A stretch of 64,000 nucleotides of DNA from assembly GCF_040645615.1 (NCBI RefSeq), contig NZ_JBEYYO010000006.1, positions 62,001 through 126,000 on the forward strand, written 5' to 3'. The translations under genes and the position numbers were made by a program. The DNA is from Glycomyces sp040645615 (GTDB lineage: Bacteria > Actinomycetota > Actinomycetes > Mycobacteriales > Micromonosporaceae). Every line of letters starts with the position of its first letter. Within the stretch, counting starts at the first letter, position 1. The notes beneath the pieces are model-generated. The model searched no databases and was not told where the DNA came from. It worked only from the letters and a program-made list of their open reading frames with translations. Of this stretch, positions 15,899 through 24,872 are shown in pieces.

Positions 15899-16363
15899 AT
15901 GTCCACACAAGACAATGCATCGGCGCGGACCGCCCCGGTCTGGCGCACCCGCCTCATCGCCCTCCTCGCCGCCGCGGCGGCGGTGGCCTTGATCGCGGTG
16001 ATCGGCTCGGCGCTGGGCGCCGAGATGAAGGCCACGAACCCGGGCCAACCGACGATCGAGATCACCCCTGTCGTGGCCGCGATCGCGGCCCTGGTCGCGG
16101 GCGGTCTGGGCTGGCTGGCCCGCAAGGTCCTCGACCGCATCGCGCCCCGCAAGGCCGCCAAGGTGTGGCTGATCGGCGCTTCGGTCGTGTTCCTCTTGCA
16201 GCTGCTCCCGCCGCTGCTGACCGAGGCGACCACCGGCACCAAGATCACCCTCCTGATCCTCCACGTGGCAGTGGCCGCGATCCTGGTCCCGGTCCTGGCC
16301 AAGCCCACGGCCCCCGCCGAGCCCGAAGCCGCGGCAGAACCCGAACTCCAACCCGAGGCGTAA
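15899..16363 (+). CDS. DUF6069-like membrane protein
   Basis: 154 residues, four hydrophobic helices (starting IALLAAAAAVALIAVIGSAL) with ITPVVAAIAALVAGGLGWLA between helices 1 and 2, and a Glu/Pro/Ala-rich cytoplasmic tail. Fits a small actinobacterial four-TM family (DUF6069) of unknown function. GGAG precedes ATG 15899; a terminator follows the TAA. Confidence 0.65.
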   Translation: MSTQDNASARTAPVWRTRLIALLAAAAAVALIAVIGSALGAEMKATNPGQPTIEITPVVAAIAALVAGGLGWLARKVLDRIAPRKAAKVWLIGASVVFLLQLLPPLLTEATTGTKITLLILHVAVAAILVPVLAKPTAPAEPEAAAEPELQPEA

Positions 16364-16369
16364 TAGGGC

Positions 16370-16401
16370 TGCGAGCGGCCAGCGAGTTCTGGTCGCTCGC
16401 A
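16370..16401 (+). terminator. Terminator after the four-TM protein gene
   Basis: TGCGAGCGGCCAG (16370-16382) pairs with CTGGTCGCTCGCA (16389-16401), 13 bp with one G-T pair, loop of six bases, seven bases after the stop codon. It separates the gene from the CRISPR leader. Confidence 0.65.
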
Positions 16402-16718
16402 CCCGAGATCTAAGAACGCGGCTTGGCGCCGACCTGTTGACGCAGAAGACAGCGCGCAAAAGAACCGCAACCCGAGGAGGCCACCCGCACCAAATCAAAA
16501 GCCGGGCCGGGGGCGGGCCTTGAAGTGCCGCTTCAATCCAATCCGCAAATGACGAACCAAGCACACGGAAGCGAGACAAACCCGACCGACCAAAACGCAG
16601 CACCAACCCCGAAACAAGCCACCCCCCAAGTGCCTCCAGCAGGTTCAATTCATATGGCTACTATGGAAAGTGACTGCAAAAGCGAGTCATGCCCCACCAG
16701 AAGCCAAGGTAAAGAAGT
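16402..16718 (+). promoter_or_regulatory. CRISPR leader
   Basis: About 315 bases without a gene, noticeably richer in A (many CAAA, ACCAA, GACAAA runs) than the surroundings. A TACTAT at 16659 could be the -10 for pre-crRNA transcription into the array. The leader is placed on this side because repeats are identical here and decay at the far end, and because the repeat reads in the usual type I-E crRNA direction from here. Confidence 0.6.
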
Positions 16719-18577
16719 GTGCTCCCCGCAAGCGCGGGGATGAGCCGCCTGATCCCGGCCTTATCGCGGAAGTCCGTGCGTGTGCTCCCCGCAAGCGCGG
16801 GGATGAGCCGACCTAGGCGGCCCTACCAAGGGCCGCAGATTCGTGCTCCCCGCAAGCGCGGGGATGAGCCCGCGAACAGGGCCGCGCTGTGGCCGCTCGG
16901 GTCGTGCTCCCCGCAAGCGCGGGGATGAGCCGGGACCATTCATGACGGAAACATACGATGCGCCGTGCTCCCCGCAAGCGCGGGGATGAGCCCCAGCGGG
17001 GCCGGGCGACGTGGACGATGGACCCGTGCTCCCCGCAAGCGCGGGGATGAGCCTCGCCGCTACGTCGGCGACCACAAGTGGACCGGGTGCTCCCCGCAAG
17101 CGCGGGGATGAGCCGTCCGGCACGTCGGCCAGGGCCTCGTTGATGGCGTGCTCCCCGCAAGCGCGGGGATGAGCCCCGGAGTTCACTCGCGACGTCCAGG
17201 CAGATGTCGTGCTCCCCGCAAGCGCGGGGATGAGCCCGATGTGAAGGAACTGTCGGGGACGCTCAACGAGTGCTCCCCGCAAACGCGGGGATGAGCCGTC
17301 GTCCCGATCACCACCACCGCCGACAAGTGGGTGCTCCCCGCAAACGCGGGGATGAGCCGACCCGCGACAACAAGGACGGCCGGGAACGGACGTGCTCCCC
17401 GCAAGCGCGGGGATGAGCCGTGCGAGACGCACAACAAGGAACTCAACGCCTTGTGCTCCCCGCAAGCGCGGGGACGAGCCCAGGTTGTGTCGGTCGGGTA
17501 CGAGCGCTTGCCCGTGCTCCCCGCAAGCGCGGGGATGAGCCCCCGGCCAGCAGGATCTCCGAAGCGGCGCGCGGGTGCTCCCCGCAAGCGCGGGGATGAG
17601 CCTTTGCAGCGGCCAGGGGCTTTCGCGGCCCCGGCGTGCTCCCCGCAAGCGCGGGGATGAGCCCGCGCGCGTCACGGTCTCCTACCGGCTCGGCGGGTGC
17701 TCCCCGCAAGCGCGGGGATGAGCCCACACCGCCGCGGCTCTCACTCTCCATGTGGCCGTGCTCCCCGCAAGCGCGGGGATGAGCCTGCCAGTCCCCGAGG
17801 CACACGCGAAGGTCCGCGGTGCTCCCCGCAAGCGCGGGGATGAGCCCCTTCTGACTTCGCTCAGCTCGTAAACGTGGTCGTGCTCCCCGCAAGCGCGGGG
17901 ATGAGCCGGACGAGTACGCGTCTATCGCTTTCGGGGGCGGGTGCTCCCCGCAAGCGCGGAGATGAGCCGGGGGTGAACGAGATGCCGCTCCTGGCAATCC
18001 TGTGCTCCCCGCAAGCGCGGGGATGAGCCCACCGTGGCGTGCTGTATCGCGGTCATGTCGTTGTGCTTTCCGCAAGCGCGGGGATGAGCCGGCCGAACGC
18101 GATCCGGAAACGGGTGGCTGGCGGTGCTCCTCGCAAGTGCGCGATGAGCCCGGGTTCAGGGCCCGCCGCACCTGGGCGTTCTGGTGCTCCCCGCAAGCGC
18201 GGGGATGAGCCTGACCGTCTCTCGCGCCGCCCGCCTCGCCGGAGGTGCTCCCCGTAGCGCGGGGATGAGCCCGCCGCCCGGCCTCGTTGGGTCGGGTTCA
18301 ACCTGTGCTCCCCGCAAACGCGGGGATAAGCCCGAAGAAGACGCCAAGCGCCTCAATGCCAAGCGGTGCTCCCGCGCAAGCGCGGGGATGAGCCGCAGAA
18401 CTCCGCGCCGGGCCGGAACTCCTCGTGGTGTTCCCCGCAAGCGCGAGGATGAGCCCAGGTCGGCGTAGTCGATGGGGTTGCCGGACTCGTGCTCCCCGCA
18501 TATGCGGGGATGAGCCTGGTTGAGCACGACAACCGAAGGTGCGCCTGATGTGCTCCCCGCAAGCGCGGGGATGAGCC
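16719..18577 (+). CRISPR. Type I-E CRISPR array, 31 repeats and 30 spacers, no cas genes in window
   Basis: 28-nt repeat beginning GTGCTCCCCGC and ending GCGGGGATGAGCC, with a 7-bp palindromic stem (CCCCGC.../...GCGGGG), typical of actinobacterial subtype I-E. I counted 31 repeats by position from 16719-16746 to 18550-18577. Spacers are 33 nt except the first (16747-16781), which is 35 nt. From repeat 23 (18063) onward repeats degenerate: base changes, 27-nt versions at 18124 and 18245, a 29-nt version at 18366, and a TATG core at 18489. Decay at the right end places the leader and newest spacers at the left. The hybrid frames read across the repeats are artefacts, not genes. Confidence 0.97.
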
Positions 18578-18882
18578 TCAGCTTTGGCGGATCGAAAGCT
18601 GTGAGTTTGGGTGCTTCCCGGCCGTGGGTGCGGGTTTGAGTGGGGGTTGTTGGGGGATGAAAATGGCCGCTGCCCTGGGTGGGCTGCGGCCGGGGGTTGG
18701 TGGGTGGGCGTTAATTTGACTGTGGTGAGGAGGGCCTTGAAGTCTGTGGGGGTGGGGTCGAAGATCGGGGAGTCGTGGCCGAGTTTCGAGTCTTTGACCT
18801 GGAACGCGTCTGCCTGGTGGCGGGCTTCGACGCAGACGGCGTCGTCATTGCCCGAGCTGCGAGTGCTTTTTCTCCAGGTCAC
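18298..18882 (-). CDS. DUF397 protein whose frame runs on antisense through the CRISPR trailer
   Basis: Residues 1-54 are a DUF397 domain (TWRKSTRSSGNDDAVCVEAR, VKDSKLGHDSPIFDPTPTDF, LLTTVK), the small partner usually encoded next to XRE/DUF5753 regulators. The frame then continues without a stop through a Pro-rich stretch into the antisense strand of the last CRISPR repeats (to 18298). A TAA lies one base out of frame directly after the LLTTVK codons (18714-18716), so the natural end was probably there and was lost by an indel. The 19 codons before the GTG, in frame after the XRE stop, encode SDGGDNSYCVEC, a second DUF397 start motif, so the gene also carries a partial duplication. The functional part is probably only about 18715-18882. 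Confidence 0.55.
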   Translation of the reverse strand: MTWRKSTRSSGNDDAVCVEARHQADAFQVKDSKLGHDSPIFDPTPTDFKALLTTVKLTPTHQPPAAAHPGQRPFSSPNNPHSNPHPRPGSTQTHSFRSAKAEAHPRACGEHIRRTFGCRAQPGSSPHMRGARVRQPHRLRRPGLILALAGNTTRSSGPARSSAAHPRACAGAPLGIEALGVFFGLIPAFAGSTG

Positions 18883-18939
18883 GCGGCATTCGACACAGTA
18901 GCTGTTGTCGCCGCCGTCGCTGTGGGTGGTCTTCGCTGG

Positions 18940-19743
18940 CTATCTGATCCAGTCGCTGAGGTCGCCTTCGATTTGGCGGCCTGCTGACCACATCGAGTTG
19001 AAGAGCATGTCGTATAGCTGGACTTTCTCTGCTTCTTCGATGTGGCGGGTTTCGTCGATGGATTCGACGAAGACGAATTCCGGGGGTGCTTCGGGGAGAT
19101 TGCCTGGGAGGAAGATTTCGAAGGCGTGCTCAGCGCCGTAGTGGAGTCCGTCGAGGATGCGGATTTCGCAGTTCGGCCATTGGTTGATTTCCAGTAGATG
19201 CTCGAACTGCTCCTTGGCCCAATCCCAGCCGCTGGTCTGTTGCAGGGCGTTGGAGCTGCACAGGAACCGTGTGGTCGGCATGGGGTTTCGACCGCCTATG
19301 GTCATCAGGCGGCGATGTTTGCGCTGCCAGTTCAGCTCAGGGTTCGTTGACGGCTCTGGGAGCAGTTCCAAGTGGTACCGCCTGATCTGGAGCGGACCGG
19401 GGATGAACCAAGGCTCCCACTGGAGGAACTTCGCCGATCTGGCTTCTGCTCGTTCGAGGATGAAGAGACTGCGCTTCTCGCGTTCGGAAACGAGTCCGCC
19501 GGTGTAGAGCTGCTGAATGACATGTTCGAGGAACTTGACTCGGGCTTCGGGTGCGCCGCATATCTGCGCGAACCGTGTCGCCATGCCCATCTTCGGGCGG
19601 GTCTCTCCGGAGACGTAATTCTGGACAGTGCGCACACTCACGCCGAGGGAGGAGGCGATTTGCGCGTAGGTCAGGTCTGTTTCCTCGGCCAGAGCGACGA
19701 GTTCGCTGCGGTAGTACCATTCCGCGACCTTTGAGAGCGGCAT
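18940..19743 (-). CDS. XRE-family transcriptional regulator with DUF5753-type effector domain
   Basis: 267 residues. N-terminal helix-turn-helix (SELVALAEETDLTYAQIASS, LGVSVRTVQNYVSG, about 8-45), followed by the DUF5753 region with FIPGPLQIRRYHLELL, a conserved Arg/Asn pattern and EFVFVESIDETRHIEEAEKV near the end. These actinobacterial regulators act with a DUF397 partner, here the next gene downstream (18882). ATG 19743 has GGGAGGG upstream. The region in front, shared with the divergent small gene at 20040, contains 10-bp-phased repeats that may be its operator. Confidence 0.8.
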   Translation of the reverse strand: MPLSKVAEWYYRSELVALAEETDLTYAQIASSLGVSVRTVQNYVSGETRPKMGMATRFAQICGAPEARVKFLEHVIQQLYTGGLVSEREKRSLFILERAEARSAKFLQWEPWFIPGPLQIRRYHLELLPEPSTNPELNWQRKHRRLMTIGGRNPMPTTRFLCSSNALQQTSGWDWAKEQFEHLLEINQWPNCEIRILDGLHYGAEHAFEIFLPGNLPEAPPEFVFVESIDETRHIEEAEKVQLYDMLFNSMWSAGRQIEGDLSDWIR

Positions 19744-19987
19744 GGACCCTCCCGGAGTTCGGTGGTGGGAACGGACGGTGATCACAAAATACACGTGGCC
19801 GCCCGTACGACGCAATACCGACCGGCGACCGGAAAGGTTGGGGCGCAAAACTTTCCGGTAAGGCTTGCGCAGGTCTCTTACCAGCAGGAACTTCCTTTGT
19901 GTCGGCTCTTCTGCCGCCCTTGCGGACCGCTTAGATTTGTCTCAACGCGAGTCTCCCCGTTCGACTCGCGACCAGTCGGGAATCCGA

Positions 19988-20022
19988 CAGTGCATGACAG
20001 TGTCCGGCAGTGTCCAACCGTG
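19988..20022. promoter_or_regulatory. Helically phased CAGTG repeats, probable operator
   Basis: CAGTG occurs at 19988, 19998 and 20008, with CCGTG at 20018-20022, i.e. exactly every 10 bases, ending 17 bases before the ATG of the rightward gene. The remaining intergenic DNA (19,744-19,987) shows nothing else I can support. Confidence 0.5.
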
Positions 20023-20039
20023 CGAAATGGAGACGCGTG

Positions 20040-20357
20040 ATGAGCGACCCGAACGAGGCCGCCGAGCCTCAGCGGAATCCCCTCTACCGAGGGACCTTTC
20101 ATGATGAGTACCGGTCCTATTCGGTGCGGGCCTCAAACGCCACGGCCCCGGACTCGTTCCAAGTCCTCACCGGCGAGCGCGGTGATGATGTCGTCCTCGT
20201 GGTCTCCGGCCTGAACTCCGGCGACCTCAAGGGAACCTGGGGTCGGTACTGGTCGGGCCTCAAACCGCAGTCGAAGATCTGGATCGAGGAGCAGGCGTTC
20301 CGGGCCTTCTACTCGCAGCGCCGCACCGTCGCCTCCGCGAGGTTCTGCAATGGGTAA
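20040..20357 (+). CDS. Small hypothetical protein divergent from the XRE regulator
   Basis: 105 residues, no domain recognised; predicted alpha/beta with VLTGERGDDVVLVVSGLN and a helix rich in aromatic residues (GRYWSGLKPQSKIWIEEQAF). GGAG precedes ATG 20040. The phased repeats directly upstream suggest control by the neighbouring XRE protein; many such pairs have a small target gene of unknown function. Confidence 0.5.
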   Translation: MSDPNEAAEPQRNPLYRGTFHDEYRSYSVRASNATAPDSFQVLTGERGDDVVLVVSGLNSGDLKGTWGRYWSGLKPQSKIWIEEQAFRAFYSQRRTVASARFCNG

Positions 20358-20492
20358 GGGCTCGCTTCCCGCTGGCCCCGCTCGCCGTGCGTTCGATTGA
20401 GCCCCAGATCGTTCCGCGGCCCGGCGATTGAACCTCGGGCGGGTCGCGGAACTTCGAGGCCCCGCGTCTCCCCAGGACGGGCGGGGCCTCAA

Positions 20493-20528
20493 CGGGTCGG
20501 CCGGGCCGGGTGGAGCCCGGCCGACCCG
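20493..20528. terminator. Bidirectional terminator
   Basis: Perfect 14-bp stem CGGGTCGGCCGGGC / GCCCGGCCGACCCG with an 8-base loop, followed by TTTCTC, between the rightward small gene and the leftward chitinase 3' end. Confidence 0.75.
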
Positions 20529-20548
20529 TTTCTCACCGTTTTCCGCTG

Positions 20549-21463
20549 TCAGCAGTAGAGGTTGCCGCCGGGGCCCACGCCGAGGATGCTGGTGAAGGAC
20601 TGGTATTTGTCGACGCGGCTCTGGACTTGGCCGGGGTTGCCGCCGTTGCATTCGATCGCGCCGTTGATGGAGCGGATCGATTCGCCGAAGCCCGCGCCCG
20701 TGGTCATCGCGGTGTGGCCGGACATCGAGCCCGGACCGCTCTGGGTGTTCCAGTACCACAGGGCGGTCTGCCACGCGACCGTCGCGTCCTGCTGGACCAG
20801 CCACGGGTTGGTCAGCAGCGGCAGCCCGAGCGCGTTGCCCGCCGCGTTGTAGTTGAAGTTCCAGCTCAACTGGATCGGTCCGCGGCCGTAGTAGGCGGCC
20901 TGACCGGCCGGGCAGCCGTAGGGCTGGCCCGGGTCGCAGTAGTGCGGGTAGTTCGCCTCGTTCTGCTCCACGATGTGGACCAGGCCGCCGGTCTCGTGCG
21001 ACACGTTCGCCAGGAACGCCGCCACCTCCTGGCGGGCGACGGTGTCGCCGCCGGTGTTGCCGAAGGCCGGGTAGGACGCGGTGGCGTTCACGAAGCCCTG
21101 GTAGGTGTAGAACGAGTTCCGGTTCGGGAACATCTGGTTGAACTGGGCCTCGGAGACGACCAGGCCCGACGGGTCGGGATCGGGGTCGGGGTCCGAGCCG
21201 CCGCCGCAGGCTCCGGCGCTGCGCCAGACGCCCCATTCGCCGGTGGTCCCGGGCGTCTCGCCCTGGGTCCACCATTGCGCGGTCCAGTTCTGGCCGCCGT
21301 GGGAGACCACGTTCCCCTGGGTGTAGACGGCGCCGCTGTTCCATGGCGCCGCGCACGCGGCCTGGGCCGTGGCCGCGGAGGACGGGAGTGCCACGGCGAT
21401 CGCAAGGGAGAACACGAGGGCGCCGAAGAGCGCGAGGAGCTGTCGGCGAGATCGTTGGAGCAT
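20549..21463 (-). CDS. Secreted GH19 chitinase with N-terminal chitin-binding module
   Basis: 304 residues. Signal peptide (about 1-35, hydrophobic core LLALFGALVFSLAIAVAL, cut near AQA), a CBM5/12-type chitin-binding module (about 36-86: WNSGAVYTQGNVVSHGG, WTAQWWTQGETPG, WGVWRSAGAC), an Asp-Pro linker (90-98), then a GH19 domain to the end with the catalytic Glu in SHETGGL and the AAYYGRGPIQLSWNFNY substrate-cleft motif. Hydrolyses chitin outside the cell with inversion. An AT-rich promoter region (21,464-21,540) precedes it. Confidence 0.92.
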   Translation of the reverse strand: MLQRSRRQLLALFGALVFSLAIAVALPSSAATAQAACAAPWNSGAVYTQGNVVSHGGQNWTAQWWTQGETPGTTGEWGVWRSAGACGGGSDPDPDPDPSGLVVSEAQFNQMFPNRNSFYTYQGFVNATASYPAFGNTGGDTVARQEVAAFLANVSHETGGLVHIVEQNEANYPHYCDPGQPYGCPAGQAAYYGRGPIQLSWNFNYNAAGNALGLPLLTNPWLVQQDATVAWQTALWYWNTQSGPGSMSGHTAMTTGAGFGESIRSINGAIECNGGNPGQVQSRVDKYQSFTSILGVGPGGNLYC

Positions 21464-21607
21464 GGTTCACCTCATATCAAAAAAGAAACCTTCCTTATGG
21501 ATAAATGTAACTTTCTCGGTGTCATGGCACAAGGCTCCGCAACCGCCCGCTTCCAGGGATTTCGGACTTCTCTTGGGGGAGAAACGATGCAGTGAGACCC
21601 GCGGGAC

Positions 21608-22357
21608 TCAGGCCGGAACCGCGCCCGTGTCAGGGTCGCGCGAGGTGATGCAGTACTCCAGCCCCGCCGGGTCCCGCAGCACCTGCCACCACTCGTGGCG
21701 GCGAACCGCCTCGGCTCCCAGGGCCACGTGCCGCTCGGCCTCGGCTTCCATGTTCGCGCAGGCCAGGTCCAGGTGCGCCGAAACCCGGCCGCCGGACTCG
21801 TCCAGGCGCTGGATCAGCAGCCGCAGCGGCGTCTCCATCGGCGAGAGCAGCCGCCGGAACTCCGGCGAACGCGTCTGTGCCAGCGGCCAGCCCGTGAGCC
21901 GCCGCCAGAACTCCAACTCGGATTCGAGCGCATCAGCCGGGACGTCCAGACACAGCTGGTCGACCCGGCTGCGCGAGCCGCCCGGCCACGACAGCGGCGC
22001 CGGAACCTTCGCCTCCCCCTCGTGCTCGACCACGCAGAACGCGAAACCACCCGGCGAACGCAGCACCACCAGGCCCGGTTCCCGATGCAGCACAACGGCA
22101 CCCAGCACCTGCGCGCGCTCGGCGTCGGCCTCCACGTCGTCCACGTGCAGATCGAGATGACTCCCGCCCGCGCCCTCGCGGACCCGCTGCACCCGCAGAT
22201 GCGGATCGCCCGCAAGCGGATTGAGCGTCGCGAACGCCCCGTCCGGGCCCCGACGCGGCGACAGCGTCGACCCGGTGACCTTGAGCCAGAACAGGACACC
22301 CTCCTCGAAACCCTCAGAAGGGAAGTCCCAGAACGCGGTAGTCCATCGGATCGCCAT
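21608..22357 (-). CDS. VOC-superfamily protein with two glyoxalase-like modules
   Basis: 249 residues forming two tandem beta-alpha-beta-beta-beta modules: the first (about 8-115) with VFWLKVTGSTLSP-like helix and SHLDLHVDDVEADAERAQ plus LRSPGGFAFCVVEH; the second (about 130-240) with VDQLCLDVPADALESELEFW and AHLDLACANMEAEAER plus LRDPAGLEYCITSR. Belongs to the Glyoxalase_6-like actinobacterial group; substrate unknown. Metal ligands are not obviously conserved, so binding rather than catalysis is possible. Confidence 0.75.
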   Translation of the reverse strand: MAIRWTTAFWDFPSEGFEEGVLFWLKVTGSTLSPRRGPDGAFATLNPLAGDPHLRVQRVREGAGGSHLDLHVDDVEADAERAQVLGAVVLHREPGLVVLRSPGGFAFCVVEHEGEAKVPAPLSWPGGSRSRVDQLCLDVPADALESELEFWRRLTGWPLAQTRSPEFRRLLSPMETPLRLLIQRLDESGGRVSAHLDLACANMEAEAERHVALGAEAVRRHEWWQVLRDPAGLEYCITSRDPDTGAVPA

Positions 22358-22479
22358 ACCCCGATCCTATGCCGCCCGCCGGACTCATCCGGGGGGACTA
22401 GTACCCAGGTACGGCGTTTTCGAAGGGTGAAACCCCTGGTTACAGTAGGCGCGTTCACCTATGCAGGAAAGGCGATCCC

Positions 22480-23169
22480 GTGCCCGAGAACCAACCCGAC
22501 CGCACCGTCGTGGCCGACCCGCGCTGGGTCGCCCCCGCGATCCTCGTGGCCTTCCCCCTCATCGGCGCGGCCCTCGGCTGGGGCCTCACGTTCGTCGCCG
22601 AATGGATCACCGGCCTCGCCTGGTTCCCCTTCCAAGGCCTCTTCGAACTCTTCACCGACCTCTCCGAGACCCTCCAACTCGTCGTCGGCCTCGCGCTCGG
22701 CGCGATCGTGGGCCTGGTCCTCGCGTTCCTGTTCGTGAGCGAGATGCTCGAAATCCACGTCGACCGAGACGGCATCCGCGTCAAGCGCGGCAACCTCGAC
22801 CGGACCATCGAACGCGCCGACATCGAATCGGTGTTCGTCCAAGACAAACTCCTCGTCATCCTCGGCCAGGGCCGCCGCGAACTCCTCCAAGCCGAATTCG
22901 ACGTCGACCGCGACGACCTCGCCGCGGCCCTGCGCAAATACGGCTACACCTGGCGACCCGACGGCGACCCCTACGCGTCCGAGCTCAAGCGCTGGGTCCC
23001 CGGCGCCGACGGCCTGCCCCGCGGCGCCGACGCCGTCCTCAGCGCCCGCGCCACCGCCCTGGAGAAGTCCAAGGACGACGACCTGCGCGAACTGCGCGAC
23101 GAACTCACCGCCCTCGGCGTCGTAGTCCGAGACAAGGACAAGAAGCAGTACTGGCGGTCCGCCGAATAA
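22480..23169 (+). CDS. YqeB-like membrane protein
   Basis: 229 residues. Two transmembrane segments (about 18-40 and 63-85: VVGLALGAIVGLVLAFLFV) are followed by a soluble PH-like domain (EIHVDRDGIRVKRGNLDRTI, ESVFVQDKLLVILGQGRREL) and a helical C-terminus. Resembles the YqeB family, function unknown. GTG 22480 has GGAAAGG upstream. Confidence 0.65.
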   Translation: MPENQPDRTVVADPRWVAPAILVAFPLIGAALGWGLTFVAEWITGLAWFPFQGLFELFTDLSETLQLVVGLALGAIVGLVLAFLFVSEMLEIHVDRDGIRVKRGNLDRTIERADIESVFVQDKLLVILGQGRRELLQAEFDVDRDDLAAALRKYGYTWRPDGDPYASELKRWVPGADGLPRGADAVLSARATALEKSKDDDLRELRDELTALGVVVRDKDKKQYWRSAE

Positions 23170-23236
23170 GACCCGGTAGGTCACCCCAGTCGACCGGCGG
23201 ATGCGGGCCCGGCCCCGGCGGTGGCAGCATCGAGCC

Positions 23237-23854
23237 ATGACCGTGCTGCTGCTGTTCTCGCTGGCGATCATCGTCGCCGCGATCGTCCCTGGACCCGACT
23301 TCGCGATGGTGGTGCGCAACACCGTGCTCTCGGGGCGCGCCAGCGGGATGTGGACCGCCATCGGGATCGGCCTCGGCGTCTCGGTGTGGGTCGTGGCCGC
23401 CTCGATCGGCATGGCCGCGCTGCTCGCCGCCTCGGCGCTGGCGTTCACGATCGTGAAGGTCGTGGGCGCGGCCTACCTGGTGTACCTCGGCGTCAAGTCG
23501 ATCCGGGCCGCCGTCAAGGACCGCAAGCGGCCGGTCGACGAGCTCGACCTGGGACGCGAGATGAGCCGCTGGGCCGCGTTCCGCTCCGGCCTGCTCTGCA
23601 ACGTGCTCAACCCGAAGGCCGCCGTGTTCTTCACCGCGCTCATGCCTCAGTTCATCGGCTCCGGTTCGCAGTGGACGCTCGTCAGCGAGCTGGCCGTCGT
23701 CGCGATGATCACCTGCACCGTGTGGTTCCTGCTGCTGGCCAACCTGATCGGCCTCATGCGCAAGATCCTCGACCGGCCCCGCGTGCGGGCCTGGCTCAAC
23801 GGGGTGACCGGCGCGGTCATGGTCGCGCTCGGGCTCCGCGTGGCCGCGACGTGA
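23237..23854 (+). CDS. LysE/RhtB-family amino-acid exporter
   Basis: 205 residues, six helices. The family signature AIVPGPDFAMVVRNTVLSGR at residues 13-32, the ASALAFTIVKVVGAAYLVYL helix and NVLNPKAAVFFTALMPQF are diagnostic. Exports amino acids or their derivatives across the cytoplasmic membrane. ATG 23237 begins directly at the first helix. Stands alone; no LysG-type regulator next to it. Confidence 0.85.
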   Translation: MTVLLLFSLAIIVAAIVPGPDFAMVVRNTVLSGRASGMWTAIGIGLGVSVWVVAASIGMAALLAASALAFTIVKVVGAAYLVYLGVKSIRAAVKDRKRPVDELDLGREMSRWAAFRSGLLCNVLNPKAAVFFTALMPQFIGSGSQWTLVSELAVVAMITCTVWFLLLANLIGLMRKILDRPRVRAWLNGVTGAVMVALGLRVAAT

Positions 23855-23930
23855 CCGGCCGGGCCGGTTCGCGGGGAGCCGCGCGCGGCGATGTCGTACC
23901 CATGCGGTGAGATGACAAAGCGGCGGCCAG

Positions 23931-23983
23931 CCGCCGGCCCTTCGCGCTTGCGGGAGTGCGAAGGACCGGCAGACCGGCCGCCG
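23931..23983. terminator. Long imperfect hairpin between lysE-like and methyltransferase genes
   Basis: CGGCGGCC...CCTTCGC (23931-23945) pairs imperfectly with GCGAAGG...GGCCGCCG (23958-23983) around a 12-base loop, 76 bases after the exporter stop. Probably a transcription terminator. Confidence 0.5.
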
Positions 23984-24045
23984 TTCCGCGTCCCCGCCGG
24001 TAAATCGGTGGCGGGCCGCCGGGTGCGGGCGGACGATCTATACCC

Positions 24046-24849
24046 ATGAGCGAATGGGAACTCGAACGCGAGATCACCGCGTATTACGAACGAGGCGAAG
24101 AACGCGAGCGCCTGACGCGAAACCCGCGAGGGCGACTCGAATTCGTGCGCATGCAGGACCTGTTGCGCCGCCTGCTCCCCGGCGAAGGCCTCGACGTGCT
24201 CGACGTGGGCGGCGCGACCGGCATCCACTCGGCCTGGCTCGCCGCCGACGGACACAAGCCGACGCTCCTGGACCCCGTCTCCGACCAGGTCGCGGTCGCG
24301 GCCGCGCTCCCCGGCGTCACCGCGCTCGTCGGCGACGCGCGCGAGCTGCCGTTCGAGGACGCGAGCTTCGACGCGGTGCTGCTCATGGGCCCGCTCTACC
24401 ACCTGGTCGAACGCGAGGAACGGGTGAGGGCCATCGCCGAGGCGCGCCGCTGCGCGCGGCCCGGCGGGCTCGTGGCCGCGGTGACGATCAACCGCGTCGC
24501 GGGCTGGAACGACCACCTCCTGTTCAGGGCCGGCGGCGACGACAAGGGCATCAGCGCCGAGGCGAGCCTGCGGGTGCTGCGCGAAGGCGACCTGCGGTTC
24601 TTCGACCAGCACATGTTCACCACCGCGTACCTCGCGCACCCGTGGGAGGTGGCGTCCGAGTTCGCCGACGTGGGCCTGGACGCGACCCAGTACTCGGTGC
24701 AGGGCTTCCCCGGATTCATCCCCCAACTCGAAGCGCTCGTGGACGACCCGGCCGGGTTCGCACACCTGATGGAGGGCTTGCGCGAGATCGAGACCGAGCC
24801 GTCCCTGCTGGGCGCGGGGAACCATCTGCTGACGGCGGCGAAGGTGTAG
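24046..24849 (+). CDS. Class I SAM-dependent methyltransferase
   Basis: 267 residues. Rossmann-fold motif I LDVLDVGGATGIHSAWLA (about 48-65), acidic motif II LLDP, the GDARELPFEDASFDAVLLMG motifs III-IV, and ARRCARPGGLVAAVTIN. Resembles Methyltransf_11 proteins acting on small molecules. Start at ATG 24046 with TATACCC immediately upstream, so possibly leaderless. Twenty-three bases before the next gene, so a two-gene unit is possible. Confidence 0.78.
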   Translation: MSEWELEREITAYYERGEERERLTRNPRGRLEFVRMQDLLRRLLPGEGLDVLDVGGATGIHSAWLAADGHKPTLLDPVSDQVAVAAALPGVTALVGDARELPFEDASFDAVLLMGPLYHLVEREERVRAIAEARRCARPGGLVAAVTINRVAGWNDHLLFRAGGDDKGISAEASLRVLREGDLRFFDQHMFTTAYLAHPWEVASEFADVGLDATQYSVQGFPGFIPQLEALVDDPAGFAHLMEGLREIETEPSLLGAGNHLLTAAKV

Positions 24850-24872
24850 GAATGGTGGCCTGAGGAGGTTCC

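Noticed and set aside
16761..18527. Long frames on both strands across the CRISPR array with repeated Pro-Arg-Leu-Arg-Gly or Arg-Lys-Arg-Gly-Asp-Glu-Pro units
   Set aside because: They arise from the 61-bp periodicity of repeats, not from protein coding.
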